Program-made: the position numbers and the translations under genes
Shown: positions 45,362 through 54,880 of the stretch, one piece after another
Position numbering within the stretch: position 1 is the first letter of the stretch
Layout of the letters: every line of letters begins with the position of its first letter
The notes under the pieces: model-generated
What the model saw: the letters and a program-made list of their open reading frames with translations, nothing else
Told to the model about the DNA's origin: nothing
Databases searched by the model: none
Assembly (NCBI RefSeq): GCF_017357245.1
Contig: NZ_CP071612.1
Location: 2,173,001-2,237,000, forward strand
DNA: 64,000 nucleotides
Direction of reading: 5' to 3'
Source: Rhizobium bangladeshense
GTDB lineage: Bacteria; Pseudomonadota; Alphaproteobacteria; Rhizobiales; Rhizobiaceae

Positions 45362-46309
45362 ATGTCGCCCCCTGACCTCAACCTGCTTGTCACCCTCGAT
45401 GTCTTGCTCGCTGAAGGCAGTGTCGCCCGTGCGGCCGAGAGGCTGAGGCTCAGCCCATCGGCAATGAGCCGGGCGCTGGCGCGATTGCGCGAGGCCACGG
45501 GCGATCCGCTGCTGGTGCGTGCCGGGCGCGGCCTGGTTCCGACACCTCGGGCGCTGGAGCTGCGCGAGCGGGTCGGCCGCATCGTCGAGGATGGTCGGGC
45601 AGTCCTGCGTCCTGCCGCAGCGCTTGATCTCGGCCGCCTCGTTCGGACATTCACGCTGCGCGCCAGCGAGGGTTTCGCCGAGAGTTTCGGCCCCGGCCTC
45701 ATCACTCGCCTCGGCCCGCAAGCCCCTGGTGTGCGGCTGCGCTTCGTCCAGAAACTGGACAAGGACAGTGCGCCGTTGCGTGACGGAAGCGTTGATCTGG
45801 AAGTCGGTGTCGTCGGTGAGACGATGGGACCTGAGGTGCGGGCGCAGGCCTTGTTCCGCGACCGCTTCATCGGCGTCGTGCGCACCGGCCATCCGCTTTG
45901 CCTGAATGAGATCACGCCGTCCCGTTACGCGGCCGCAGGCCACATCGCTGTCTCGCGGCGCGGACTCGACAGAGGAGCGATCGACGACGCCCTGGATGTG
46001 CTCGGGCTGGAACGGCAGATCGCCACCATCGTCGGCGGTTTTGCCACAGCGCTGGCGCTCGCCCGCGCCTCGGACCTAGTCGCGAGCGTGCCTGAACTGC
46101 ACACGGCAGCCTTGCGGGCGGGAATGCACAGTTTCCCCCTTCCCGTTCCGACGCCGGAGCTCACGGTTTCATTGCTTTGGCACCCGAGGATGGATGCCGA
46201 TCCCGCACATCGCTGGCTTCGCAGCTGCGTTCGTGAGGTCTGCGCAGCCACGGATTGGAGAGCCCCGGAGACTGAGGATCGGACGGGACGGTCCCAGGCC
46301 GGTGATTGA
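45362..46309 (+). CDS. LysR-family transcriptional regulator
   Basis: 315 residues from ATG 45362 (MSPPDLNLLVTLDVLLAEGS). HTH: SVARAAERLRLSPSAMSRAL then ARLREATGDPLLVRAGRG. Effector domain follows (FTLRASEGFAESFGPGLI, DVLGLERQIATIVGGF). Divergently arranged with the DHA2 transporter, the usual layout for a LysR-controlled exporter. The 135-bp gap must contain its binding site. Confidence 0.92.
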   Translation: MSPPDLNLLVTLDVLLAEGSVARAAERLRLSPSAMSRALARLREATGDPLLVRAGRGLVPTPRALELRERVGRIVEDGRAVLRPAAALDLGRLVRTFTLRASEGFAESFGPGLITRLGPQAPGVRLRFVQKLDKDSAPLRDGSVDLEVGVVGETMGPEVRAQALFRDRFIGVVRTGHPLCLNEITPSRYAAAGHIAVSRRGLDRGAIDDALDVLGLERQIATIVGGFATALALARASDLVASVPELHTAALRAGMHSFPLPVPTPELTVSLLWHPRMDADPAHRWLRSCVREVCAATDWRAPETEDRTGRSQAGD

Positions 46310-46359
46310 CTATCCCGCCTCGCCGTGATTTCCCTCGCGCATCATCAAGCGGGGACATC

Positions 46360-46584
46360 ATGGCAGAGGACGTAATTGTAAAGGACAGCAACGGAAGCCA
46401 GCTCCACGATGGCGATTCCGTTACGTTGATCAAAGACCTCAAGGTCAAAGGCACCTCGGAGACGCTGAAGCGGGGAACCCTGGTGAAAGGCATTCGCCTG
46501 ACCGACAATCCCGGCGAGATCGAGTGCAACACCAAGCAGGTCAAAGGTCTTGTGCTGAAAACGGAATTCCTCAAGAAGGCATAG
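46360..46584 (+). CDS. PhnA/YjdM-like protein (short, no zinc ribbon)
   Basis: 74 residues: VIVKDSNGSQLHDGDSVTLI, KDLKVKGTSETLKRGTLVKG, and NTKQVKGLVLKTEFLKK. This is the C-terminal domain of PhnA-type proteins; the N-terminal zinc ribbon of the longer family members is absent. Despite the name it is not shown to act on phosphonates. An in-frame upstream ATG at 46306 would add 18 residues without a ribosome site. Confidence 0.88.
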   Translation: MAEDVIVKDSNGSQLHDGDSVTLIKDLKVKGTSETLKRGTLVKGIRLTDNPGEIECNTKQVKGLVLKTEFLKKA

Positions 46585-46622
46585 GATCTGCCCGGGGCGG
46601 TCCGTTCTTCCCTCAGGGTCTC

Positions 46623-47429
46623 TTACGGCACTTCTTCAGTGATCACCTCGAAGCGGGAAAGCCTCGCCGGACCGAAAGCCGTCGACATCGCGACGTCCGT
46701 GGCATCCCGGCCCGTCGCCATCAGAATTCTGCCGATGCGCGGAGTGTTGTGGCGGGCATCCGCCGTATGCCAATGACCGCCGAGAAAAACCTCGAACCAG
46801 GCGCTGAAATCCATTGGATTGGGATCGGCCGGAACGCCGATATCGCCGAGATAGCCCGTGCAATATCGGGCGGGAATATTCATGCATCGACAAAGTGCGA
46901 TGGCGAGATGGGCGAAGTCGCGGCAGACGCCGCTCTTGTCGGTGAAGCCGCCATGCGCGGTTCTGAGAACGTCGGCCTTCTGATAATCGAACGTGATGTG
47001 GTTATGCACGAAATCGCAGATCGCCTGCACACGCGCCCAGCCGAGCGGCGTCGATGAGAAGGTCGCCCAGGCGAAATCCGAGAGCCTGTCTATGTCGCAG
47101 TAGCGGCTGCCGAGCAGGAAGACCAGCACCTCGTCGGGCAGATCCTTGATCGCGTGCTGCACCGCCTGGACGGGAACGATGTCGGCCTGCCCCGTGTCGT
47201 AGATTTCGAACTCGGTGGAAATCGTCGTCAGCCCCGGCGGAGCGACAATCCGGCTGCAGGCATTGCCGAACCCATCGGTATATTCCCATGCCTCGACCGG
47301 CCGGTCGAATGTCAGGACCTGCTCGCTCAGGAGATCGGCGCGCCTGGAGGGGTGAATGTTGAGGACCAGCAGCATCGGCGTCGGCTGTATGCATTCATAG
47401 CCCAGATGAAACCCGGCGCGTATCTTCAT
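46623..47429 (-). CDS. Transglutaminase-like cysteine peptidase family protein
   Basis: 268 residues. Transglutaminase-core fold: N-terminal beta domain, VQAICDFVHNHITFDYQ, the nucleophile region SGVCRDFAHLAIALCRCMNI, and FEVFLGGHWHTADARHNTPR. The nucleophilic Cys and the Asp are present. The His normally found in the xHAW position is Ser here (MDFSAWFEVF). It lies downstream of another transglutaminase-like gene on the same strand. Cytoplasmic by sequence. Substrate unknown. Confidence 0.88.
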   Translation of the reverse strand: MKIRAGFHLGYECIQPTPMLLVLNIHPSRRADLLSEQVLTFDRPVEAWEYTDGFGNACSRIVAPPGLTTISTEFEIYDTGQADIVPVQAVQHAIKDLPDEVLVFLLGSRYCDIDRLSDFAWATFSSTPLGWARVQAICDFVHNHITFDYQKADVLRTAHGGFTDKSGVCRDFAHLAIALCRCMNIPARYCTGYLGDIGVPADPNPMDFSAWFEVFLGGHWHTADARHNTPRIGRILMATGRDATDVAMSTAFGPARLSRFEVITEEVP

Positions 47430-47532
47430 TACGGTTTCCTCGTCCCTCCCCGCTTAGGTGGAGGTGAGTATGGAACGTTGATCGCGCTGCCTCGGTTCCC
47501 GCGACCGCGCACCCGTAACCCCGCACCTCGTC

Positions 47533-47572
47533 GGGCAATCCAGCATTGCCCCGGGCAATCCGGTATTGCCCC
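47533..47572. repeat. Two tandem 20-bp palindromic repeats
   Basis: gggcaatccagcattgcccc (47533) is followed directly by gggcaatccggtattgcccc (47553). Each unit is a small hairpin (gggcaat/attgccc). They sit in the gap between the two transglutaminase-like genes, just downstream of the stop at 47587. Confidence 0.75.
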
Positions 47573-47586
47573 GAGGTAATGCACCA

Positions 47587-48480
47587 TCACCCCTCGGTAA
47601 GCCACGACTGCCGCGTGGTCACATTGACCTGCACCGTCAGGCCCTCGAAATCCGAGCTATTCCCGTCATAACTGCCGCTCAAGGGAATTGCCTGGCGCGG
47701 GTCGCGGGCAACGGCCACGCGAATGAGATCTCGGTTGCCGACGATGCCGTTGGTCGGATCGAACTCGGCCCAGCCGGCCCCTGGTAGATAGATCTGGCAC
47801 CAGGCATGCGTGGAGCCGCCGCCGAGTACGGTGGAGCCATCCCGGTCAGGGACGTAGACATAGCCGGTGACGAATCGCGCCGCGAGACCGAGCGAGCGTG
47901 CCGCCTCCATCATCAGAAGTGCGAAATCCCGGCAAGTGCCGGAGCGAAGTTGTAAGGTCTGCAGCGGCGTCTGCGTTCCATGTTCATGGCGACGTGCATA
48001 GACGAAGCTCTCACGAATGGCATAACAAAGCGTCATCAGCAGGTGCCCGGTCTCTGTCGTGTGCCCCACGCGGACGAACTGGCGCGCCCAGCGGCCGACC
48101 TCATCGCCCGAATCGGGATAATGGCGCTGCATCGCCGGCGCGAGATCGGCGATTTCGTCCTTGTCGTAGGAGAAAGGATAGGTCAGCGCCGCGTCGTCGA
48201 TCCGAATGTCCGGGGCGAGTTGAGGCTCATGATCAAGCGTGATCCAGGTTTCGAAACGAAGCTCCGATGAGGGCCGGGGAAAATCGACGAGCGCCACGCA
48301 ATTGCCGAAAACATCGTGGATCCAGCGCACATGGCTTTGCTCCGGATAGGTCGTCAGCGATGCTTCGATCAGCCGTTGATCGAAACTGTCGCGCGGCCGA
48401 AACATCAGGCGATGCTCGCCGAAATCGACCTCCCTGCGGTAGCGATAGGACGTGACGTGGCGGACGGAGAAAATCGTCAT
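47587..48480 (-). CDS. Transglutaminase family protein with N-terminal beta domain
   Basis: 297 residues from ATG 48480. N-terminal domain (SVRHVTSYRYRREVDFGEHR, LMFRPRDSFDQRLIEA) as in bacterial transglutaminase N-domain proteins, then the catalytic core: SGTCRDFALLMMEAARSLGL, STHAWCQIYLPGAGWAEFDP with Cys, His and Asp all present. No signal peptide. The partner gene downstream lacks the His. A role in protein or peptide processing is likely but unproven. Confidence 0.91.
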   Translation of the reverse strand: MTIFSVRHVTSYRYRREVDFGEHRLMFRPRDSFDQRLIEASLTTYPEQSHVRWIHDVFGNCVALVDFPRPSSELRFETWITLDHEPQLAPDIRIDDAALTYPFSYDKDEIADLAPAMQRHYPDSGDEVGRWARQFVRVGHTTETGHLLMTLCYAIRESFVYARRHEHGTQTPLQTLQLRSGTCRDFALLMMEAARSLGLAARFVTGYVYVPDRDGSTVLGGGSTHAWCQIYLPGAGWAEFDPTNGIVGNRDLIRVAVARDPRQAIPLSGSYDGNSSDFEGLTVQVNVTTRQSWLTEG

Positions 48481-48537
48481 GGGCTGCCGTCGACTGATGT
48501 GTTTACGTTGCTGCTCCTGCAGCGCCGCGCTCCTTAT

Positions 48538-48569
48538 CAGACGCGCAAAGGACGCTGTAACTCTTTGAA
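48538..48569. repeat. Dispersed intergenic repeat, copy 2
   Basis: Matches 1007-1038 with one mismatch in 32 bases. Just after it, at about 48582-48625, the sequence has further small inverted motifs (ttttcggaaa/tttccgaaaa). It lies in the roughly 280-bp gap upstream of the transglutaminase gene. Confidence 0.6.
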
Positions 48570-48761
48570 CTTGCACAACGTGCTTTCCGAAAATCGCTTC
48601 CGTTTTTCGGAAAGCCGATGCGCGAGGGCGGCGGCGCCTCTTCGCAAGCGCCCTGCCCCTTTTCCTGCTTATCCCGATTTCTTGTCATATAAGCAGGTTC
48701 GAAAAATTGCTATTGTGCCGATTACCGATAGACGGCAGAGCCGTCCAACTAAGAGGATAAC

Positions 48762-48878
48762 ATGCATATCATCTGGGACGTGCTGACACTTCTGCTGACC
48801 ATCGGTTCGCTCTATGGCGGTCGCGAATACCGGATTATTCGCGCTCGTGCCCGCGCTCAGAATTGGGGCAACTTCTGA
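48762..48878 (+). CDS. Small membrane protein (38 aa)
   Basis: ATG 48762 follows aagaggataac. The product begins MHIIWDVLTLLLTIGSLYGG (one membrane helix) and ends in a basic tail (REYRIIRARARAQNWGNF). It is too short for routine calling. Composition and ribosome site are gene-like. Not recognised. Confidence 0.6.
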   Translation: MHIIWDVLTLLLTIGSLYGGREYRIIRARARAQNWGNF

Positions 48879-49007
48879 CCCGATCCTGACGGCCGCTGCC
48901 GGAACCTTTCGGTCGCGGTTACGTCGAATGACGTACGGCGGCGCCTTCAAGGAAATGCTGTATTAGTCGGGGCGGTTTTCCGTCCGTCAATTCTCTCTGT
49001 TATGCCA

Positions 49008-49035
49008 AGCCCGCCTCACCCCAGGCGGGCTTTTT
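49008..49035 (+). terminator. Rho-independent terminator
   Basis: An 8-bp stem (agcccgcc at 49008, ggcgggct at 49024) with an 8-base loop is followed by five T in all. It probably ends the transcript of the 38-residue protein gene, or of an unannotated RNA between 48880 and 49007. Confidence 0.75.
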
Positions 49036-49083
49036 CATGCCGAGATTTCCTGCGCATTGACGCCGGCCACCCCGTTGATGCCG

Positions 49084-49242
49084 TTACTTCTTGGCTCCGG
49101 ACGAAAGCACCCGATGGGTCGCATTGTCCATTGCGTGGCTCGCCTCTTGTCCATCCTTCTTCAGCCCGTATGCGGTATTACCGCAGGCTGCAAGCGTCGG
49201 CAGGCAGAGGCAGCAGGCCATGGCGATCACAGCTTTTGGCAT
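49084..49242 (-). CDS. Entericidin-like small lipoprotein
   Basis: 52 residues from ATG 49242, preceded by gaggaaaggctcg. Signal peptide ending in a lipobox (AMACCLCLPTLAAC), then GNTAYGLKKDGQEASHAMDN in the mature part. Entericidin A/B proteins are tiny lipoproteins of this form. An upstream ATG in the same frame would place charged residues before the signal. Confidence 0.78.
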   Translation of the reverse strand: MPKAVIAMACCLCLPTLAACGNTAYGLKKDGQEASHAMDNATHRVLSSGAKK

Positions 49243-49616
49243 CGAGCCTTTCCTCATTGAATTGTGTTTCGCGGAAAATGACGCAGTCGGCGGCAAAATC
49301 AATCCGCCGCCAGCAGGACACCAGATTGTCTCCTGGAGCAGTGTCAGCACCTGCGCCCCAATTGCTGCATGGCCGGTCTCCGCGTTACGTGTTGGGCGAA
49401 GTTTAACTCAGGTGAAATTCACCGAGATGTTGAAATTTTCTAGCTTCTATCAGGAGACATGCCCGTTGCTCTGCATCCAACCAAGTCACCGTAGGTGAAG
49501 AAGATCATTTATAGGTATTTATAGTTCTACTTAAATGTCACACTTAACCAATTTTTAGTAATAATCTTGCGCAGCCTGGAGTTAGGCTTATGCTTTACCC
49601 GAGAGGGAGAAAAAGA
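49243..49616. other. Gene-poor region, AT-rich in part (374 bp)
   Basis: No convincing coding frame on either strand. It must contain the promoters of the entericidin-like gene (minus) and the next small gene (plus). The stretch 49495-49570 is much more AT-rich than the rest of the window (for example atttataggtatttatagtt), which suits a promoter or a regulated leader. No RNA family recognised. Confidence 0.5.
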
Positions 49617-49733
49617 ATGTTTAGCAAAAGCCTGATCATGCCTTTCGGATTCGCGATTCTGGCTATAGCCGGTCTGCTATTCCAATTCGTCGCTTACCTG
49701 CTCGAGACGCCGGTCACCCTGCTGCATCCATAA
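49617..49733 (+). CDS. Small membrane protein (38 aa)
   Basis: ATG 49617 lies seven bases after gagagggaga. Product: MFSKSLIMPFGFAILAIAGL then LFQFVAYLLETPVTLLHP, one long hydrophobic helix with a basic N-terminus. An AT-rich upstream region supports expression. Not recognised. Confidence 0.58.
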   Translation: MFSKSLIMPFGFAILAIAGLLFQFVAYLLETPVTLLHP

Positions 49734-49811
49734 GCGCTTGAGCTCCTCCGAGAGTGGAACTTTTTTTTGCTTCGTGCTTTCTTGCTAGTCGTTTCACCAG
49801 GAGGGAGTACT

Positions 49812-50066
49812 ATGGAAGACGCAGGCGTGGGTTGGATTGCCGCCATCATCATCGGCGGCATCGCCGGGTGGCTGGCGGAAAAGGTCATGAGCAGCAGTAT
49901 GGGCGTGCTTATGAACATATTGCTCGGGATCGTCGGCGCGATTGTCGCAAATTGGATCCTGGCTCTGTTGAACATTCAGCCGTTGGCGGGGTGGCTTGGT
50001 TACCTGATCACCGGCTTCGTCGGTGCCTGCATTCTGATTTTCGTGGGCCGCGCCATCCGCCGCTAA
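49812..50066 (+). CDS. GlsB/YeaQ/YmgE-family stress membrane protein
   Basis: 84 residues from ATG 49812, preceded by aggagggagtact. Three membrane segments with glycine-rich turns: WIAAIIIGGIAGWLAEKVM, NILLGIVGAIVANWILALL, and YLITGFVGACILIFVGRA. The transglycosylase-associated name given to this family is historical. Likely envelope stress related. The in-frame upstream ATG at 49767 lacks a ribosome site. Confidence 0.9.
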   Translation: MEDAGVGWIAAIIIGGIAGWLAEKVMSSSMGVLMNILLGIVGAIVANWILALLNIQPLAGWLGYLITGFVGACILIFVGRAIRR

Positions 50067-50095
50067 CTGTCCCGTCATAAGCAGACATGACTAAG

Positions 50096-50121
50096 AGCCG
50101 GGCGCCTTGCGTCCGGCTTTA
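50096..50121. terminator. Weak hairpin terminator between convergent genes
   Basis: agccgg (50096) and ccggct (50113) form a short stem around an 11-base loop, followed by tt. It sits between the ends of the GlsB-like and DUF883-like genes. Confidence 0.45.
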
Positions 50122-50140
50122 CCGTCCCGAATTTCCATGT

Positions 50141-50422
50141 TCAGCGGCGGCTCAGAAGGCCGAACATATAGGCGATGCCCGCCGTCACCGCGAGCGCCAT
50201 GATCGGTTCTTCGCGAATCTTGTCGCGCAGCCGCTCCGTCATCAGTGAAGCTTCGTCCGTGACCACCGACTTTGCCCCCTGCCCCAGCGCCCGCACGCTG
50301 TCCGTCAATCTGGAGAGATCTTCGCGGAGTGCGGTAACCTGCGCCGACAGATCGTCTGCTGCGATATCCGCCTTGACGCGCGCAGCGGTGGATTCGGCGG
50401 AAGCGGTTTTCAATTCTGCCAT
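50141..50422 (-). CDS. DUF883/ElaB-like small membrane protein
   Basis: 93 residues from ATG 50422, six bases after aggag. Helical middle (LSAQVTALREDLSRLTDSVR, then ALGQGAKSVVTDEAS) and one C-terminal membrane segment (PIMALAVTAGIAYMFGLLSR) ending in RR. This matches ElaB/YqjD proteins, which tether ribosomes to the membrane in stationary phase in E. coli. Upstream in-frame starts to 50650 add atypical sequence. Confidence 0.82.
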   Translation of the reverse strand: MAELKTASAESTAARVKADIAADDLSAQVTALREDLSRLTDSVRALGQGAKSVVTDEASLMTERLRDKIREEPIMALAVTAGIAYMFGLLSRR

Positions 50423-50641
50423 GGTCTGCTCCTGTTTCATGGGATGCCGCTTCAACGAAATGGCGGCCTGAAAGGTTCCGCCGGAGCCGATCTTTTGTTC
50501 GCCATCAACGCCTTGCGTCGCCATCTTAGCCCAGCGCAGCTTTTCGCGTGACAACCCTTCATTTCCTGTCGGCTTTGTTTTAAGGAACGTCGAATGTCTG
50601 CCCGCGCGCGGGTCAATGAATACTGCGAGGTTTGCCTTTCC

Positions 50642-52534
50642 ATGTTCCATTTTCTGAGAAGAGCTGCTCAGACCTGGGTTGCCAAGCTGCTCCTGCTACT
50701 CCTGGTGGCCTCCTTCGGCATCTGGGGCGTGTCGCGTGAGCTGATCTCTGGCGGCAACAGCACCACGGTCGTGACGGTCGGCGATCAGAAGGTGGGCGTC
50801 ACCGAATTCCAGCTCGCTTACCAGCGTCAGGTGGCAAGCATCGGCCAGCAGTTCGGCATGCGCCTCACCCCCGAGCAGGCCCGCGCCTTCGGAGTCGAGC
50901 AGCAGGTGCTCTCAGAGCTCGTCGCCGGCGCCTCACTGGACCAGCTCGCTGAAGATATGAACCTCGGCCTGTCCGAGGATCGTCTCGCTCAGCTGATCGC
51001 AGACGATCCGGCCTTCAAGGCTATCAACGGCCGGTTCGATCGCGAGCTCTTTGTCTCGCGCCTGCGCAATGCCGGCATTCGCCAGGACGATTACATCAAG
51101 GAGCGCAGCAAGGTCGCCGTCCGCAGCCAGATCGTCGATGCCGTTTCCAACGGTTTTACCGCGCCGAAGACGCTGGTCGACGCATTGAAGCTCTATGGCG
51201 ATGAAAGCCGCAGCATCGACTACCTCTTGCTGACCAACGCCAACATCGAGCCGATCAAGGCGCCAGCCGACGACGTGCTGGCGAGCTGGTTCGAAGGCGT
51301 CAAGCAGCGCTACCGAGCGCCAGAATACCGCAAGATCATCTATCTCAAGCTGCAGCCGGCCGATATCGCCGACGCCGCGACCGTCACCGACGACCAGATC
51401 CGCGAGGCCTTCGACAAGGGCAAGGATACCTATCGCACGCCGGAAAGCCGGACGATCGAGCAGCTGACATTCACCAGCAAGGACCTTGCCGCCGCCGCCG
51501 AAACCGCGCTGAAGAGCGGCACCAGCTTCGACCAGCTGGTCACCGACCAGGGCAAGACCGCCAACGACGTGCTGCTCGGCGAGTTCACCAAGGACAAGGT
51601 TCCCGATCAGGCCGTCGCCGATGCCGCCTTTGCGGTGTCGAAAGATGGCGGCACAACGCCTGTCGTCGACGGCTCATTCGGTCCAGTCATCCTGCGCATC
51701 ACCAATATCAAGCCGGAGACGGTCAAGAATTTCGACGAGGTGAAGGAAGATATCCGCAAGCAGCTGGCGCTCGCTAATGCGTCTCAGGAAGTGATCAACG
51801 TTCACGACCGCATCGAGGACCTGCGTGCCGGAGGCGCGACGCTTGAAGATATAGCCGGCCAGTTGAACCTCAAGACTGTGACCGTCGACGCCATCGATGC
51901 GACAGGCGCCGACAAGGACGGCCAAGAGATCAAGGATATTCCCGTCAAGCAGCAGTTGCTCGCCGAAGCCTTCAAGACCGAGGTCGGCGTCGATGCGTCG
52001 CCGCTTCCGGTCGGCAATGACGGCTATGTCTGGTTCAATGTCCGCGAAATCATACCGGACCGGGACCGCCCGATCGCCGAGGTGCGCGAGAAAGCCGTCG
52101 AGGACTGGACGGCGGAGCAGCAGAAGGCCGAGCTCGCCAAGAAGGCCCAGGAATTGAAGGCCGAGGCGCAAAAGGGCACCGCCCTTGCCGATATTGCGGC
52201 GCCGCTCGGCATCGCCGTCGAAAGCAAAAGCGGCATCACCCGCTCCACCGATGATCCGGTTCTCGGGCGCGCCGCCGTCAAGGCCGCTTTCTCCGGCCCC
52301 GTCGATACGGTTGCGAGCGCGGTCGGCGCCGATCCCTCGACGCAGATCCTGATGAAGGTCACCGAGGTCAACAGCCAGCCGACCGGCGACGTGCTGAACA
52401 ACCGCGACGCCCAACTCACCGCCATGGCCAATGCCGCCGGCGATGATATCCTCGACCAGATGGTCAACTCGCTGCAGACGCAGTATGGGGCACAGATCAA
52501 CCAGACGCTCGCCGAACAGGCGACGGTTCGCTAG
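50642..52534 (+). CDS. PpiD-like periplasmic peptidyl-prolyl isomerase/chaperone
   Basis: 630 residues. N-terminal membrane anchor ([19 protein letters not shown]), then a SurA-N-like domain ([35 protein letters not shown]), and parvulin PPIC domain region ([40 protein letters not shown]). Assists folding of secreted and outer-membrane proteins. ATG 50642 places the anchor at the N-terminus; an upstream in-frame ATG at 50594 adds 16 residues. Upstream of trpD with a nine-base gap (stop to ATG eight bases). Confidence 0.9.
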   Translation: MFHFLRRAAQTWVAKLLLLLLVASFGIWGVSRELISGGNSTTVVTVGDQKVGVTEFQLAYQRQVASIGQQFGMRLTPEQARAFGVEQQVLSELVAGASLDQLAEDMNLGLSEDRLAQLIADDPAFKAINGRFDRELFVSRLRNAGIRQDDYIKERSKVAVRSQIVDAVSNGFTAPKTLVDALKLYGDESRSIDYLLLTNANIEPIKAPADDVLASWFEGVKQRYRAPEYRKIIYLKLQPADIADAATVTDDQIREAFDKGKDTYRTPESRTIEQLTFTSKDLAAAAETALKSGTSFDQLVTDQGKTANDVLLGEFTKDKVPDQAVADAAFAVSKDGGTTPVVDGSFGPVILRITNIKPETVKNFDEVKEDIRKQLALANASQEVINVHDRIEDLRAGGATLEDIAGQLNLKTVTVDAIDATGADKDGQEIKDIPVKQQLLAEAFKTEVGVDASPLPVGNDGYVWFNVREIIPDRDRPIAEVREKAVEDWTAEQQKAELAKKAQELKAEAQKGTALADIAAPLGIAVESKSGITRSTDDPVLGRAAVKAAFSGPVDTVASAVGADPSTQILMKVTEVNSQPTGDVLNNRDAQLTAMANAAGDDILDQMVNSLQTQYGAQINQTLAEQATVR

Positions 52535-52542
52535 GAGGTTTT

Positions 52543-53559
52543 ATGACCGATCTGAAGCCGTTCCTGGCCAAGGCCGCAAGCCGCGAGCCGCTGACGCGTG
52601 ACGAGGCTCGCGACGCCTTCGACATCCTGATGTCCGGCCAGGCGACGCCCTCGCAGATCGGCGGCTTCCTAATGGCCTTGCGTGTTCGCGGCGAGACCGT
52701 TGATGAGATCGTCGGCGCGGTCACGACAATGCGGTCGAAAATGCTGACAGTCGAGGCGCCGGCCGATGCGATCGACATAGTCGGCACTGGCGGCGATGCC
52801 AGCGGCACCTACAATATTTCGACGCTGGCGGCGCTGATCGTGGCGGGCGCCAGTGTGCCCGTCGCCAAGCACGGCAATCGGGCGCTGAGCTCCAAATCGG
52901 GTGCGGCGGACAATCTGGCCGCACTCGGCGTCAATATAGACGTCGGCCCTGAGATCATCACGCGCTGCATCGCGGAAGCCGGGGTCGGCTTCATGTTCGC
53001 GCAGCTTCATCATTCCGCCATGCGCCACGTCGGCCCCTCCCGGGTCGAACTCGGCACGCGCACCATCTTCAATCTTCTCGGGCCGCTTTCCAACCCCGCC
53101 GGCGTCCGCCGCCAACTGCTCGGCGTCTTCTCGCCGCAATGGCTGGTGCCGCTTGCCGAAGTCATGCGGGATCTCGGTTCCGAATGCGTCTGGGTGGTCC
53201 ACGGCGATGGCCTCGACGAAATCACCACGACCGGCCTCACCAAGGTGGCGGCGCTCGAAGACGGCAAAATCCGCACTTTCGAGCTGTCGCCAGCCGATTT
53301 CGGCGTTAGCCCCTGCATGCTCGCCGATATCAAGGGCGGCGACGGTGTCGCCAATGCCGCAGCGCTTCGCGAGGTCCTCGGTGGCGCACGGAATGCCTAT
53401 CGCGATGTCTCGCTCGCCAATGCCGCCGCCTCGCTGGTCATCGCGGGCAAGGCCGGCACGATTCGCGACGGTATGGCGCTTGCCGCGCATTCGCTGGATA
53501 GCGGCGCCACGGCGCTCGCCCTCGACAAACTCATCGCCGTTTCCAACGATATCGATTAG
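52543..53559 (+). CDS. trpD: Anthranilate phosphoribosyltransferase
   Basis: 338 residues. Attaches phosphoribose to anthranilate in tryptophan synthesis. Motifs: [20 protein letters not shown] (PRPP loop), [19 protein letters not shown], and [19 protein letters not shown]. Preceded by taggaggttttATG. Adjacent trpC continues the pathway. Confidence 0.97.
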   Translation: MTDLKPFLAKAASREPLTRDEARDAFDILMSGQATPSQIGGFLMALRVRGETVDEIVGAVTTMRSKMLTVEAPADAIDIVGTGGDASGTYNISTLAALIVAGASVPVAKHGNRALSSKSGAADNLAALGVNIDVGPEIITRCIAEAGVGFMFAQLHHSAMRHVGPSRVELGTRTIFNLLGPLSNPAGVRRQLLGVFSPQWLVPLAEVMRDLGSECVWVVHGDGLDEITTTGLTKVAALEDGKIRTFELSPADFGVSPCMLADIKGGDGVANAAALREVLGGARNAYRDVSLANAAASLVIAGKAGTIRDGMALAAHSLDSGATALALDKLIAVSNDID

Positions 53560-53568
53560 GATTGGCCG

Positions 53569-54381
53569 ATGACCGACATCCTGAAGAAGATTGAACTTTA
53601 TAAGCGCGAGGAAATCGCTGCCGCCAAGGCTGGCGTATCGCTTGCCGACCTGAAGGCGATGCAGGCTGATCAGTCTGCGCCGCGCGGTTTTCACAAGGCG
53701 CTCGCGGCCAAGCGCGACGCAGGCCATTTCGGTCTGATCGCCGAAATCAAGAAGGCGAGCCCGTCGAAAGGCCTTATTCGCCCCGATTTCGACGTGCCGG
53801 CGCTGGCTGCCGCCTATGAAGCCGGCGGCGCCGCCTGCCTCTCCGTGTTGACCGACAGGCCGAGCTTTCAGGGCGCGCCGGAGTTTCTAACGGCCGCCCG
53901 TGCTGCCTGCGCCTTGCCGGCGCTGCGTAAGGATTTCATGTTCGAGACCTATCAGGTTCATGAAGCCCGCGCCTGGGGTGCTGACTGCATTCTGCTGATC
54001 ATGGCGTCGCTGACCGATGACGATGCGGAGCGTCTGCAGGACGAAGCTTTCTCGCTTGGCATGGACGTGCTGGTCGAGGTTCACGACGCGCCGGAAATGG
54101 AGCGCGCGCTGAAGCTTTCCTCGCCGCTCGTCGGCATCAACAACCGCAATCTGCGGACCTTCGAGGTCAGCCTGACGGTCAGCGAGACGCTGGCCGCCAT
54201 GGTTCCGGCCGACCGACTGCTGGTCGGCGAAAGCGGCATCTTCACCCATGCCGATTGCAAGCGCCTGCAGGCCGTCGACATCAATACCTTCCTGGTCGGC
54301 GAGAGCCTGATGCGCAAGGACGACGTGGCGGCTGCCACCCGCGCCCTGCTCTTTGGCGAAGCCGCCCTCGCGGCCGAATGA
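53569..54381 (+). CDS. trpC: Indole-3-glycerol phosphate synthase
   Basis: 270 residues, TIM barrel. Motifs: [95 protein letters not shown]. All catalytic Lys and Glu residues appear in place. Ten bases after trpD; followed immediately by moaC. Confidence 0.97.
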   Translation: MTDILKKIELYKREEIAAAKAGVSLADLKAMQADQSAPRGFHKALAAKRDAGHFGLIAEIKKASPSKGLIRPDFDVPALAAAYEAGGAACLSVLTDRPSFQGAPEFLTAARAACALPALRKDFMFETYQVHEARAWGADCILLIMASLTDDDAERLQDEAFSLGMDVLVEVHDAPEMERALKLSSPLVGINNRNLRTFEVSLTVSETLAAMVPADRLLVGESGIFTHADCKRLQAVDINTFLVGESLMRKDDVAAATRALLFGEAALAAE

Positions 54382-54382
54382 C

Positions 54383-54880
54383 ATGAGCGGCGAGAAGCCC
54401 GGCCTCACCCATATCGACGCCTCCGGCGAAGCGCACATGGTCGACGTTTCCGATAAGACCGAGACGGTGCGCATCGCCACTGCCGAGGGCCGCGTGAAGA
54501 TGGCGCCGGAAACCCTTGCGCTCATCCGCCAGGGCAACGCCAAGAAGGGCGATGTGATCGGCACGGCGCGCCTTGCCGGCATCATGGCGGCAAAACGCAC
54601 AGCCGATCTCATCCCGCTCTGCCATCCGCTGATGTTGACGAAGGTCGCGGTCGAGATCGAAGAAGATGCTGCCCTGCCCGGCCTGCGCGTCACGGCAACC
54701 GCCAAGCTGACCGGCAAGACCGGTGTGGAGATGGAGGCGCTGACGGCCGTTTCGGTCGCCTGCCTGACGATCTACGACATGGCCAAGGCCGCCGACAAGG
54801 CCATGGAGATCGGCGGCATCCGGCTGCTCCAAAAGTCCGGCGGCAAATCGGGCGATTTCCGTCATCCGGAGGCAAGATGA
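54383..54880 (+). CDS. moaC: Cyclic pyranopterin monophosphate synthase MoaC
   Basis: 165 residues from ATG 54383, one base after the trpC stop. Acts in molybdenum cofactor synthesis. Motifs: [38 protein letters not shown] then [29 protein letters not shown] then [10 protein letters not shown]. An upstream in-frame ATG at 54353 lies inside trpC and is unlikely. Confidence 0.97.
   Translation: MSGEKPGLTHIDASGEAHMVDVSDKTETVRIATAEGRVKMAPETLALIRQGNAKKGDVIGTARLAGIMAAKRTADLIPLCHPLMLTKVAVEIEEDAALPGLRVTATAKLTGKTGVEMEALTAVSVACLTIYDMAKAADKAMEIGGIRLLQKSGGKSGDFRHPEAR

Noticed and set aside
47533..47572. CRISPR-like repeats
   Set aside because: Only two adjacent units with no spacer; no cas genes in the window.
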